DNA of 7,103 nt from Planctomycetota bacterium (GCA_016764635.1 JAESRM010000134.1:2912-10014), one strand, 5' to 3'; shown: positions 1-6,635, counted from the first letter of the stretch. Notes: generated from the letters alone by a model not told the origin. Numbers and translations are program-made.

Positions 1-1
1 C

Positions 2-343
2 CGTCGCGGCAACTACGACACGGCCTTTGACCTCCTGCGCAAGGCTGTCAAGCTCGACGTGAAACTCAACTACGACGAGCCCTGGGGATGGATGGAGCCC
101 GCCCGCCACGCCCTCGGCGCCCTGCTCAGCGAGCAAGGCCACTTCAAAGAAGCCGAAGCCGTCTACCTGGCAAACCTCAAACGCTACCCCGAAAACGGAT
201 GGGCCCTACTCGGCCTAGCCCAATGCCTCGAGGGCACCCACCGCCCAACCGAAGCCGCCGCGGTCCGCGTCCGCTACGAAAAAGCCTTCTCCCTAGCCGA
301 CGTACCGATCCACGCATCCTGCTTCTGCAAGCAGGCCCCTTAG
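2..343 (+). CDS. TPR-repeat protein, C-terminal part (5' end outside window)
   Basis: The frame is open from the left edge and ends in TAG at 341-343, giving 113 residues of the C-terminus. Helical pairs of tetratricopeptide type are visible: a partial repeat (RRGNYDTAFDLLRKAV), a clear one (ARHALGALLSEQGHFKEAEA followed by VYLANLKRYPEN), and a third (GWALLGLAQCLEG, then an Ala-rich helix). TPRs are protein-interaction scaffolds; the partner is unknown. The C-terminus carries a Cys-x-Cys pair (ASCFCK) just before the end; I have an impression that related TPR proteins end this way, but cannot verify it. Codons end mostly in C, unlike the genes further right. The gene is convergent with the large minus-strand gene, with only 22 nt between the two stops. 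The GTG at 59 is internal, not a start, because the TPR pattern continues upstream of it. The TPR fold is secure; the function is not. Confidence 0.8.
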   Translation, partial: RRGNYDTAFDLLRKAVKLDVKLNYDEPWGWMEPARHALGALLSEQGHFKEAEAVYLANLKRYPENGWALLGLAQCLEGTHRPTEAAAVRVRYEKAFSLADVPIHASCFCKQAP

Positions 344-365
344 CCAAGCTGCTCCCGGCCCCGCG

Positions 366-2561
366 CTACGGATGCCTTAGGACGTGTTCTTGTTGTCCAG
401 GGGCGGCGTGTAGGAGCAGAATGTCGGGTGTGGGGTCTGCGGGGAGCTCTGATCGGCGCGGGCGCATGGACGGTATCCATTTGATGTCGAACTGGCTATC
501 TGGTCGCACGGCGGTGGTGAATTGACCGTTGTCGTCGCTCCAACCCTGACCGACTTGGATCTCGGTGCCTGGTTCAAAGACGCGCACATATCCTTTGGGG
601 TGGGGTTGCCCTTCTGCGTTGACCAATTTGATGCGCAGAGTGTCCGGTGCCAGTGCGTAGACGACGATCTGGGTTGCGCCGGTTGCTGTGCGGATAGGGG
701 CCGAACAAGCCAAGGGGTTGGATGGATTGTTGGAGTTCAGGAAGCGAGTTTCCAAGCGTAGGAAATACTCACCTTCTTCCAAGCCTGAGATGCGAAATGC
801 CCCGTTGGCGCCCGTTCTGCCGCTGACGGATTGAGTGTTTTTGGAAGAGACCGGCCATACCTGGACATGGGCACCCAGTAGGGGTTGATTGTCGGGGCCC
901 AAGGCTCTTCCGGAGATCGCAGCTCCTGTCTCCAGCACGAGGACTGTGTCGGTTGATGTTTCACCCTCGGCTAGCTCTAGAGAGACCTTGGCAGAGACTC
1001 CGCGATTGCTTGGGAGGCTGGCACGAATCTCGTAGGTTCCGCCGGCCACATCGGCGAAGTGGAAGCGGCCCATGGAGTCGGTTCGCGAATCCCTTTCAGA
1101 CGTGTATGAGGTTGTGTGGGACCGCAAGGCTCGTTTCCTGAGTGCGGAAACATCGCTGTTGGTTCCATCTAATGTGACTCCTGCGCCGGGTATCGGGTCG
1201 CCCGCCGTGTTCACTAGGGTGCCGCGGATCGCTCCGGACTTGTGCAATACAAAAGTACCCAAATCAACGATGCCCGATTCGTCGGAGGGGAAGTCGTAGG
1301 TGCGCACGCCAAAACCTGACGCCCGCAGGGAGACTTGATGCCAAAGTTGTGGGTTGAGGCTGTGAAAGGCAAAGCGTCCGTCCGCATCCGAATGGCAGCT
1401 CTCGTAGTCGGTGTGCTGGCGTCCTTTCAGCCGTTGGGATGCCACCGCAGCGCAGTAGACACCTTTGAGCGGATTCCCCATGGAATCGGTGACGCGGCCG
1501 ATCGCTCCGTTGGCCGGGTCGAGGGCGAAGTCGATTTCCGTATCCTCGGTGGGGAGGTCATATTCTACCGGCCCAGCAATGCTCTGCGCTTTCCCGTAAC
1601 CCGCCGCGCGCACGTGCACGTCGTACACGCCCGGGCCACCGAAGCCTTCGAGTCTGTAGTGCCCTTGCGCATCGGACACAGTGCTTCGCCTGAAGGTCCA
1701 ACCCTCACCAATCACGGCGCCGGCGACAGGTTGGCCCGTTTTCTTGTCGATCACTACACCGAAAATAGCAACACCATCTTCGAGGATGAAGTCCTTGCGG
1801 AGCGTTTGCCCGACGACAAGCTCAACCGATGACCAGTTGGGTGCGGCACACAAGGTGGGCGTGACCGCAAGCGTTAATACCCCAGCGCCCATTCCTTCGA
1901 AGCGGAAGTTACCTCCGATGTCGGTGGTTCCTGTCAACTTGACGGTTCGAGTTTTATCCCATCCCCTCAGTTTGACGCCTTCCAACGGTTCGCCCGTGGA
2001 CTTCCGCGTGATGCGACCTTCGAAGATCGCGCCAGGTTGCAGCAGCACGGTGATGGGGTCGTCTGCGAAAACGAAAGCCCTGTGCGCGGTGGCATAATCT
2101 TTGAATTGCACGGTCATGTCCAAGGGCACGTCCGCGGGAGCTTGCATACGAAAGCGCCCCTCGGCGTCCGAGCTCGATGAGGATACCGGAGTCGTGTCCA
2201 GATAGTGCTTCAGGTCCAAACTGCTGAATTCTTTGTGTAGTGGCCGAACCAATTCGATCTGCGCACCCTCAATGGGTTCCATCGTGGCCGCATCCAGAAC
2301 GAGGCCTAAGGCCACCGGCACAGAATCGAAGTTCTGCCCGGAGCCCTCCTCCGCCAGCTTAGTGCGTTCCTTCGCCTTGCTTCCTTCCAGCTCTTCTGTG
2401 GCGCCCCGCTCCAAATCAACAAGTCTCGCATCGACTTCCGCGGAGGCATCAGGCCTCAAATCCGATGCTTGAGCACCACTCGCAGCAGGATCCTGTGGAA
2501 GGTACAACCAAGCGAAACCGACCAGTGAAATGAAAATTAAGACAATGGCAATAGAACGCAT
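366..2561 (-). CDS. Membrane-anchored multi-module carboxypeptidase-regulatory-like protein, 731 aa
   Basis: Residues 1-22 form a start-anchored hydrophobic segment (MRSIAIVLIFISLVGFAWLY), then comes a charged Ala/Glu/Lys-rich linker to about residue 80. About seven beta-sandwich modules of the CarboxypepD_reg/CnaB-like kind follow, roughly at 82-170, 177-262, 263-348, 351-440, 443-542, 546-640 and 641-731. Each module shows the same cues: a G-x-V/I-x-D start, a G-x-P-L-x-G-A/V turn (TGEPLEGVKL, TGQPVAGAVI, MGNPLKGVYC), and an S/T-D-x-x-G-x-F/Y-x-F strand (SDADGRFAF, TDSMGRFHF). No catalytic domain or C-terminal sorting signal is visible. The protein is probably held in the cytoplasmic membrane with the modules outside; the role (adhesion, polysaccharide binding, scaffold) is unknown. 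The frame is open upstream to 2687, but only the ATG at 2561 puts the hydrophobic segment at the N-terminus, and the 105-aa paralogue next door starts with the same eight bases (ATGCGTTC). Confidence 0.85.
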   Translation of the reverse strand: MRSIAIVLIFISLVGFAWLYLPQDPAASGAQASDLRPDASAEVDARLVDLERGATEELEGSKAKERTKLAEEGSGQNFDSVPVALGLVLDAATMEPIEGAQIELVRPLHKEFSSLDLKHYLDTTPVSSSSSDAEGRFRMQAPADVPLDMTVQFKDYATAHRAFVFADDPITVLLQPGAIFEGRITRKSTGEPLEGVKLRGWDKTRTVKLTGTTDIGGNFRFEGMGAGVLTLAVTPTLCAAPNWSSVELVVGQTLRKDFILEDGVAIFGVVIDKKTGQPVAGAVIGEGWTFRRSTVSDAQGHYRLEGFGGPGVYDVHVRAAGYGKAQSIAGPVEYDLPTEDTEIDFALDPANGAIGRVTDSMGNPLKGVYCAAVASQRLKGRQHTDYESCHSDADGRFAFHSLNPQLWHQVSLRASGFGVRTYDFPSDESGIVDLGTFVLHKSGAIRGTLVNTAGDPIPGAGVTLDGTNSDVSALRKRALRSHTTSYTSERDSRTDSMGRFHFADVAGGTYEIRASLPSNRGVSAKVSLELAEGETSTDTVLVLETGAAISGRALGPDNQPLLGAHVQVWPVSSKNTQSVSGRTGANGAFRISGLEEGEYFLRLETRFLNSNNPSNPLACSAPIRTATGATQIVVYALAPDTLRIKLVNAEGQPHPKGYVRVFEPGTEIQVGQGWSDDNGQFTTAVRPDSQFDIKWIPSMRPRRSELPADPTPDILLLHAAPGQQEHVLRHP

Positions 2562-2567
2562 GCCCGA

Positions 2568-2596
2568 GGATAACCCGACACGCCCAATTTTGGCAA
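2568..2596 (-). promoter_or_regulatory. Candidate sigma70-type promoter for the 731-aa gene
   Basis: On the minus strand TTGCCA (2596-2591) and TTATCC (2573-2568) are separated by exactly 17 nt. The -10 hexamer ends 6 nt before the ATG at 2561, so a transcript would start at or within a base or two of the A of the start codon. No convincing Shine-Dalgarno sequence precedes this ATG. The hexamers match the E. coli consensus only partly, and assuming that consensus for this organism is inference. Confidence 0.4.
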
Positions 2597-2604
2597 TTGA
2601 CGGC

Positions 2605-2922
2605 CTAGGGCATCTGAACGACTCGGCTCTGCACCCCGATGTGCGGGGTGATGTCCAGAACAAGCCCAGGGGCCAATCGATCGACATTCACGGTTTGAGC
2701 AGCACCTTTCGCCGGTGAAAGTTGTCTGTTCCTTAGCTTCTCCATCCTCCAGTAAGCTGCAACGTCCCTCTCTATATCCTGTAGCCCCGCACTCTGGTTT
2801 GCAGAAACCTTCGAGGCTCTCTCCGGAGCGTGGACCTCCCCAGTGGAATCGCCCAAGGGCAGCAGCAGCCAAGTCATGCCAACGATGAGGATGAAAACGA
2901 CAACCGTGAATTCGGAACGCAT
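2605..2922 (-). CDS. Truncated paralogue of the 731-aa anchored protein (105 aa, probable remnant)
   Basis: The ORF starts with a hydrophobic anchor (MRSEFTVVVFILIVGMTWLL) and aligns to residues 1-90 of the downstream 731-aa protein without a single gap. By hand I count 30 identities in 90, including MRS, the VG..WL.LP segment, a D-x-E-R motif (residues 49-52) and the final GLVLD (86-90). Position 90 is where the first beta-sandwich module begins in the large protein; here the sequence switches to 15 unrelated residues and stops. It therefore has the membrane anchor and linker of the family but none of the modules. The 16 nt before the ATG are also similar (12 of 16 match), with AGGA touching the ATG, too close for a normal ribosome site. 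The gene lies 43 nt upstream of the large one on the same strand. It is most likely a leftover of a tandem duplication whose 3' part was deleted. A short membrane peptide with its own role is possible. Confidence 0.55.
   Translation of the reverse strand: MRSEFTVVVFILIVGMTWLLLPLGDSTGEVHAPERASKVSANQSAGLQDIERDVAAYWRMEKLRNRQLSPAKGAAQTVNVDRLAPGLVLDITPHIGVQSRVVQMP
2632..2650. repeat. Small perfect hairpin, 7-bp stem
   Basis: CACCCCG (2632-2638) and CGGGGTG (2644-2650) are perfect inverted repeats around a 5-nt loop. The hairpin lies inside the 105-aa remnant, 3 nt after the codon where its similarity to the large paralogue ends. There is no T-run on either side, so it is not a standard intrinsic terminator. 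It may only mark the rearrangement junction or be chance in GC-rich DNA. Confidence 0.35.
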
Positions 2923-2995
2923 TCCTGAGGATCACTCGAATCCAAATGGGAACGTAATGATCGGATGGTTCGCATCTACGCTGTACCTGACTTAT

Positions 2996-3026
2996 TTGCG
3001 CACTTGTAGAGCTGGTGCCTTACGAT
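2996..3026 (+). promoter_or_regulatory. Candidate promoter for the 644-aa gene
   Basis: TTGCGC (2996-3001) and TACGAT (3021-3026) are separated by 19 nt. The -10 hexamer ends 6 nt before the ATG at 3033, the same distance as in the promoter proposed for the divergent 731-aa gene. AAGGG just before the ATG would be a weak, too-close ribosome site. The 19-nt spacer is longer than ideal, so support is modest. I see no convincing promoter for the 105-aa ORF in the rest of this 110-nt divergent gap (2923-3032). Confidence 0.3.
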
Positions 3027-3032
3027 AAGGGC

Positions 3033-4967
3033 ATGAACCGACGCTCATTATTTATTGCGGTCCTGCTAGGGGTGGTATTGCTTGTTTTCTGGCAGGTGAA
3101 ACCGAGTGCAGGCGACCAGGAGGAACTCTTCAATGGGTTGCAGCAGGAAACTGGGATAGAGGAGAGCCCCAGCGTCGAATTGGCGGAGCCCAGTGTGCAT
3201 GTCGTGCCGGAGCGCGTCAGCCTTGCGGCGGATCAGCAAGCGCAAGTCTCAACTCAATCAGCAGATGGAGTGGGCCTCGAACCGGAGCTGAAAGTCGTTC
3301 CACTATTCCATGGCCGCATCGTGGATTCGGAGACGAAAAAACCGCTCGAGGGCGTGCGCCTAACTCTTCTAGATCGTCAGGACTTGGGCCCGGGCCAATC
3401 CCAGGGGGAAGAGATAGATGTTACCGACTCAGATGGTCGCTTTGACTTTAGGTTTATCAAGGGCGACTCGCGTGTGTGCGTCGTTGCGAACTTGCAGGGT
3501 TATGGGGTGTGTGGTTTTAGCGCGGATGACGAGCACACTGACCCGGGTGATCCCGTGGTGATCACGATGACCCGGGCCGCTCGGCTGATCGTTCGAATGG
3601 AAGGCGGGGATTGGTTCGGTACCGCGAAAGTCCAACTTTCCAGTAAGGCCCGTTACATGAATAGGACATTCAGTGCGGGTTTGTATTGGGGCGCTGGGAC
3701 CCACTTCAGGGATCCCCGATGGACTCTACGCCTGAGCAGCTCAGGCACTTCGGAGATCGAAGTGCCCGCTGGGTCGCCGTTGACCCTGTCCTACATCCTT
3801 GGAGGTGTCACCCAAGTTTATCCGGATGTGATTACTCTTGAACCGGGTGAGGTGCGTGAAGTTGTGTGGAAGATGGGTTCGGGCGTTCGCATTCATGGCC
3901 GCCTCGTGGATGACCAAAACCAACCGATAGCCAGCGCTGTAATGTGGCTAAGCAACAAACAAATGGGCTCATTGGAGGAGAAACCATGGGCCTACTACTA
4001 CGCAAATGATTCGGAACGCCTGCTTGCAAAAACACGGACTCACTCCGATGGCCGTTTTGAGTTTGAGGATGTTGCCCCAGGGATCGTAGGCATTGGACCT
4101 GCCGCGAAGGAGCGGTCATTCTCCAGTTCGAAGGCTGTGCAAAACGACTATTGCCGTGTGGCCACGCGGATCGAGGTCCCGCTTGGCGTCAGTGATCTCC
4201 AAGTGGATCTAGTGGCTCCCCGCGGTTTGAAAATCGCAGGACGGGTGATTCAGGCGGATGGTACGCCGTACGTCATGCTGCTTGTTCATCTGTATTCCGA
4301 AGAGGGAAGTGGGCGCATGATGGAGACTTTGGACGAAGAAGGACGTTTTGAGTTGGGTCCCTTGATGCCTGGCAGCCATGTACTCGGAGGCCACAGCATA
4401 GGGGATGGTGCCGCCCCCGAGCCTCTCACGGTCCAGGCTGGAGATCTCAATGTTGTGATTGAAATGGAAACGGGAAACCTGATTTCCGGAGTGGTCTTGG
4501 ATTCAAGGCCCGTGAAGGGAGAGCGCGTTTGGGTCAAGTACAGCCTGGGGCCCGGACCCGGTGCCTCCATGAGGTCCACACGCTCAGACGGAAGTTTCGA
4601 ATTGAAGGGGCTCGGGGCTGGTGAGTGGACGTTAGTGGCCACTGCGGAGGATGGGCGCATCGCGATTCGATCGGGGTTGAGCCTCGACAACGGGACTCAT
4701 CTCGACAACGTGGAACTCAGGCTGGTCCCTGGAGCCACAGTCCGCATTGGTTATACCGGGCCCGCAGTCAGGGCCAAGTATACGATTGCCCTAGACGGGG
4801 CATTCGTCACGTTCGGCACGGTGCTGGACAAAACCGAAGAGAAGGCAACGATCCCCGTAGGGCCTTGCACCATCGAAATGAAAACCCCCGACGGAAAGAC
4901 CCAGGTACGCGAAGTCGACCTACTGGCTGGCGAAGAGTTATTGGTTGAGTTCGACTTGCACGATTGA
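3033..4967 (+). CDS. Membrane-anchored multi-module carboxypeptidase-regulatory-like protein, 644 aa
   Basis: The N-terminus is a classic positively charged anchor or uncleaved signal (MNRRSLFIAVLLGVVLLVFW, residues 1-20), followed by a Glu/Gln-rich, probably disordered linker to about 85. About six beta-sandwich modules follow: 88-180 (FHGRIVDSETKKPLEGVRL, DSDGRFDF), a divergent one at 181-283, 284-395 (IHGRLVDDQNQPIASAV, HSDGRFEF), 396-480 (IAGRVIQADGTPY, DEEGRFEL), 481-566 (ISGVVLDSRPVKGERV, RSDGSFEL) and a degenerate last one at 567-644. The layout matches the divergently transcribed 731-aa protein, but the anchor sequence differs and I see little direct identity, so it is a distant relative rather than a recent copy. 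No catalytic motif is visible. The ATG at 3033 is preferred over the GTG at 3015 because it gives the short charged n-region before the hydrophobic stretch. The stop codon lies inside the inverted repeat shared with the convergent gene. Confidence 0.85.
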   Translation: MNRRSLFIAVLLGVVLLVFWQVKPSAGDQEELFNGLQQETGIEESPSVELAEPSVHVVPERVSLAADQQAQVSTQSADGVGLEPELKVVPLFHGRIVDSETKKPLEGVRLTLLDRQDLGPGQSQGEEIDVTDSDGRFDFRFIKGDSRVCVVANLQGYGVCGFSADDEHTDPGDPVVITMTRAARLIVRMEGGDWFGTAKVQLSSKARYMNRTFSAGLYWGAGTHFRDPRWTLRLSSSGTSEIEVPAGSPLTLSYILGGVTQVYPDVITLEPGEVREVVWKMGSGVRIHGRLVDDQNQPIASAVMWLSNKQMGSLEEKPWAYYYANDSERLLAKTRTHSDGRFEFEDVAPGIVGIGPAAKERSFSSSKAVQNDYCRVATRIEVPLGVSDLQVDLVAPRGLKIAGRVIQADGTPYVMLLVHLYSEEGSGRMMETLDEEGRFELGPLMPGSHVLGGHSIGDGAAPEPLTVQAGDLNVVIEMETGNLISGVVLDSRPVKGERVWVKYSLGPGPGASMRSTRSDGSFELKGLGAGEWTLVATAEDGRIAIRSGLSLDNGTHLDNVELRLVPGATVRIGYTGPAVRAKYTIALDGAFVTFGTVLDKTEEKATIPVGPCTIEMKTPDGKTQVREVDLLAGEELLVEFDLHD

Positions 4968-5004
4968 GTACCGATTCAAGTTGTCCAGTCTCGGTACTCA
5001 ATCG
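4961..5004. terminator. Candidate bidirectional hairpin terminator between convergent genes
   Basis: CGATTGAGTACCG (4961-4973) and CGGTACTCAATCG (4992-5004) form a perfect 13-bp inverted repeat around an 18-nt loop. It occupies the whole 38-nt gap between two convergent genes, and its left arm contains the TGA stop (4965-4967) of the 644-aa gene. There is no T-tract on either strand, so it is not a canonical intrinsic terminator. It may protect 3' ends, block convergent transcription, or be a regulator site. The perfect symmetry is seen directly; the role is inferred. Confidence 0.55.
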
Positions 5005-5005
5005 C

Positions 5006-5857
5006 TCACATCACCTTCGCGACCTGGTTGACCAGCCACTTTTGGAAGCCGTGGCGCGGGATGGGGGCGGTGCTGATGTTGGGGGGCGCTGGTGTGCTGG
5101 AGGCTTCGAAGGTGACCGATTCGCCGTCTTCCGGCACGTGGGTGCGATCGGTGAGGCCTTCGGCTTGCATGCGGTCGCGCAGGTCGGTGCGGGTGGTGGG
5201 GCAGTGGTCGATGGACTCTAGGTGGTTGAAGACCATTTGGGCGTTGCAGCTTTTTGTGAGCGTGACCAGTTCGTCGATGGAGAACAGGATGTCGGGGCCG
5301 ATGCCGAAGTTCGCGGCGCCGGCGGGGGCTACGATCACGTCGGGTTGTAGGCGCTTGACGGCGGCGAGCATGTTTTGGGTTAGAACGGCATCTGAGGTCA
5401 GGTAGACGCTGGGTTCGCCCGGGGCGGATAGGTAGAAGCCCGTGACCGGACCCATCAGCCAACCCATGATTCCTGTGCTGTGCACGGCGGGTACGATCTC
5501 GGCTCGTAGACCGAGGAAGCCGTCTGTGACCTCCTTCGCATTGAGGCCTTTTTTACGGAGTGCGGGCATGTCGAGGGGGCTGACCCAGACATCGAGACCA
5601 CGCTCTTTGATCCATGCGATGCCGGCGGGATCCAGGTGGTCCACGTGGTGGGCGTGGGTGATCAGGACCGCGGTGGCCTTCTCTAGTAATGCGGGTGCTT
5701 CCGGCGGTAGCGGCACGGTCGGATTGCGCCTGCGTCCGCCTCCACGCATCTTGAAGGCTGGAATGGCTCCAACGTCCCCGAGTACGGGGTCGACGAGTAA
5801 AAAGTGCTCGCCAATTTCAAGTAATAGGGTCGCGTTGCGCAGCTGATGGATCTTCAT
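5006..5857 (-). CDS. UlaG-like metallo-beta-lactamase-fold hydrolase
   Basis: This 283-aa protein has the order of metal-ligand motifs of MBL-fold hydrolases: an early strand with Asp (LLVDPVLGD, residues 20-28), the His/Asp motif ITHAHHVDHLD (66-76), a following His (PAVHS, H126), an Asp after a strand (YLTSDAV, D156) and a C-terminal His (MVFNHLESIDHCP, H212). These enzymes usually bind two metal ions and hydrolyse ester, phosphodiester or lactone bonds; the substrate here cannot be told. The motif is odd: the family norm is HxHxDH, whereas this sequence reads H-A-H-H-V-D-H, one residue too long. A Gly/Arg-rich patch (residues 39-44) and a Pro-rich tail (253-283) are additional. It is cytoplasmic, with no signal peptide. 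The leader before the ATG is C-rich with no Shine-Dalgarno. It is convergent with the 644-aa gene and divergent from the glycosylase gene. Confidence 0.85.
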   Translation of the reverse strand: MKIHQLRNATLLLEIGEHFLLVDPVLGDVGAIPAFKMRGGGRRRNPTVPLPPEAPALLEKATAVLITHAHHVDHLDPAGIAWIKERGLDVWVSPLDMPALRKKGLNAKEVTDGFLGLRAEIVPAVHSTGIMGWLMGPVTGFYLSAPGEPSVYLTSDAVLTQNMLAAVKRLQPDVIVAPAGAANFGIGPDILFSIDELVTLTKSCNAQMVFNHLESIDHCPTTRTDLRDRMQAEGLTDRTHVPEDGESVTFEASSTPAPPNISTAPIPRHGFQKWLVNQVAKVM

Positions 5858-5868
5858 GGCGGGGGGTC

Positions 5869-5874
5869 ATAGTA
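5869..5874 (-). promoter_or_regulatory. Candidate -10 box of the MBL-fold hydrolase gene
   Basis: The minus strand reads TACTAT at 5874-5869, ending 11 nt before the ATG at 5857, which implies a 5' leader of only about 4 nt. The nucleotides between are almost all C and G with no purine-rich ribosome site. No good -35 hexamer is seen at 16-18 nt spacing. Confidence 0.3.
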
Positions 5875-5878
5875 CCCC

Positions 5879-5911
5879 GGTGGAATAGACTCCACCCAGG
5901 TGGTTTTTTTT
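5879..5911. promoter_or_regulatory. Operator-like dyad and T8 tract in the divergent promoter region
   Basis: GGTGGA (5879-5884) and TCCACC (5891-5896) form a 6-bp inverted repeat with a 6-nt spacer, and a third half-site GGTGG follows at 5899-5903, directly before eight T (5904-5911). The dyad begins 4 nt upstream of the proposed -10 of the hydrolase gene, a position where a repressor or activator could act. The T8 run could instead serve as an A/T-rich upstream element for that promoter. No regulator gene is present in the window. The symmetry is real; function is inference. Confidence 0.3.
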
Positions 5912-5973
5912 GCGGGGGGGATAGGGATGCGGGGTAGCCGACGATCAAATCGGCGGGAATCGGGTCCGCCGGA

Positions 5974-5979
5974 TATACT
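5974..5979 (+). promoter_or_regulatory. Candidate -10 box of the DNA glycosylase gene
   Basis: TATACT lies 30 nt before the ATG at 6010 and is the best -10 match in the 152-nt gap between the divergent genes. No clear -35 is seen 16-18 nt upstream, where the sequence is GC-rich. A start near 5986 would leave a 24-nt leader that contains GGGAG (5996-6000), a usable ribosome site 9 nt from the ATG. This differs from the other promoters here, which leave almost no leader. Confidence 0.35.
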
Positions 5980-6009
5980 GTGCGGCCCGCTATTCGGGAG
6001 TGCAGAATC

Positions 6010-6627
6010 ATGGGCCTCACAAAACGACAGATCAAAACAGGGCTGAATCGCGTGGCTGCATTGGAACCCAAGGTGGCTACGGCGTTGGATGCGTATGGGT
6101 ATCCGGCGACTCGTAATAGGGAGAAGGGGTATGCGACTTTGCTGCGCACGATTGTGGGTCAGCAGGTGAGTGTGGCGGCGGCGAATTCGGTTTGGGGGAA
6201 GTTGGAGGGGTTGCTTGGGGAGGGTTGTGAGCCGGCGTATTTGATGGAGCAGGAAGCGGATGCTTTGCGGGCTTGCGGCTTGTCGCGGCAGAAGCAGGGT
6301 TATGCTCGGTCGCTAGCGGAGTTGGTGGTTTCGGGTGAGTTGCTGTTGGAGGAACTGCCCACGGATGACGAGGAGGCCATTGCTTATTTGGTCCAGGTCA
6401 AAGGCATCGGGCGCTGGTCCGCTGAGGTCTATTTGTTGTTTGCGGAAGGCCGGCGGGACATGTGGCCGGCGGGGGACTTGGCGGTGCAGGCGGGAATCGG
6501 CACCATGTTTGGACTTGCGGAACGGCCGTCGGAGAAGGAGACCCGCGCGCTTTCGGTGGAGTGGTCTCCCTACCGCGGCTCGATGGCGCTCTTCGCATGG
6601 CACTGCTACAACACGCCGGCGCTCTAG
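6010..6627 (+). CDS. AlkA/Mag-type DNA-3-methyladenine glycosylase (HhH-GPD)
   Basis: This 205-aa protein removes alkylated purines from DNA in base excision repair. It is an HhH-GPD superfamily protein: the helix after the N-terminus carries the I-x-x-Q-Q-V-S signature (TIVGQQVSVAAANSVWGKL, residues 47-65), the helix-hairpin-helix is LVQVKGIGRWSA (127-138), and the catalytic Asp is D156 in WPAGDLAVQ. W136 in GIGRWSA corresponds to the Trp of the AlkA active site. There are no C-terminal Cys residues for an iron-sulfur cluster, which separates it from the EndoIII and MutY branches. The extra N-terminal domain of E. coli AlkA is missing, so it is the short Mag1-like form. The start at 6010 is chosen for its ATG and GGGAG at 9 nt; the in-frame GTG at 5980 would overlap the -10 region. 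Its middle part uses almost only G- or T-ending codons, while its last 100 nt switch to C-ending ones. Confidence 0.9.
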   Translation: MGLTKRQIKTGLNRVAALEPKVATALDAYGYPATRNREKGYATLLRTIVGQQVSVAAANSVWGKLEGLLGEGCEPAYLMEQEADALRACGLSRQKQGYARSLAELVVSGELLLEELPTDDEEAIAYLVQVKGIGRWSAEVYLLFAEGRRDMWPAGDLAVQAGIGTMFGLAERPSEKETRALSVEWSPYRGSMALFAWHCYNTPAL

Positions 6628-6635
6628 GCCGTGAT

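Noticed and set aside
1335..2097. Plus-strand ORFs of 165 and 138 codons inside the large minus-strand gene
   Set aside because: They are antisense shadows: compositionally odd, without recognisable domains, and the opposite frame carries regular beta-sandwich modules throughout.
2562..2687. N-terminal extension of the 731-aa protein to residue 773
   Set aside because: The extra 42 residues would bury the membrane anchor, have no family-like character and overlap the remnant ORF; the ATG at 2561 has the paralogous start context.
5892..5911. Intrinsic terminator (CCACC-CA-GGTGG followed by eight T)
   Set aside because: The loop would be only 2 nt, which cannot form as written, and the site lies between divergent starts where nothing needs to end. 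Read instead as part of a possible operator region.
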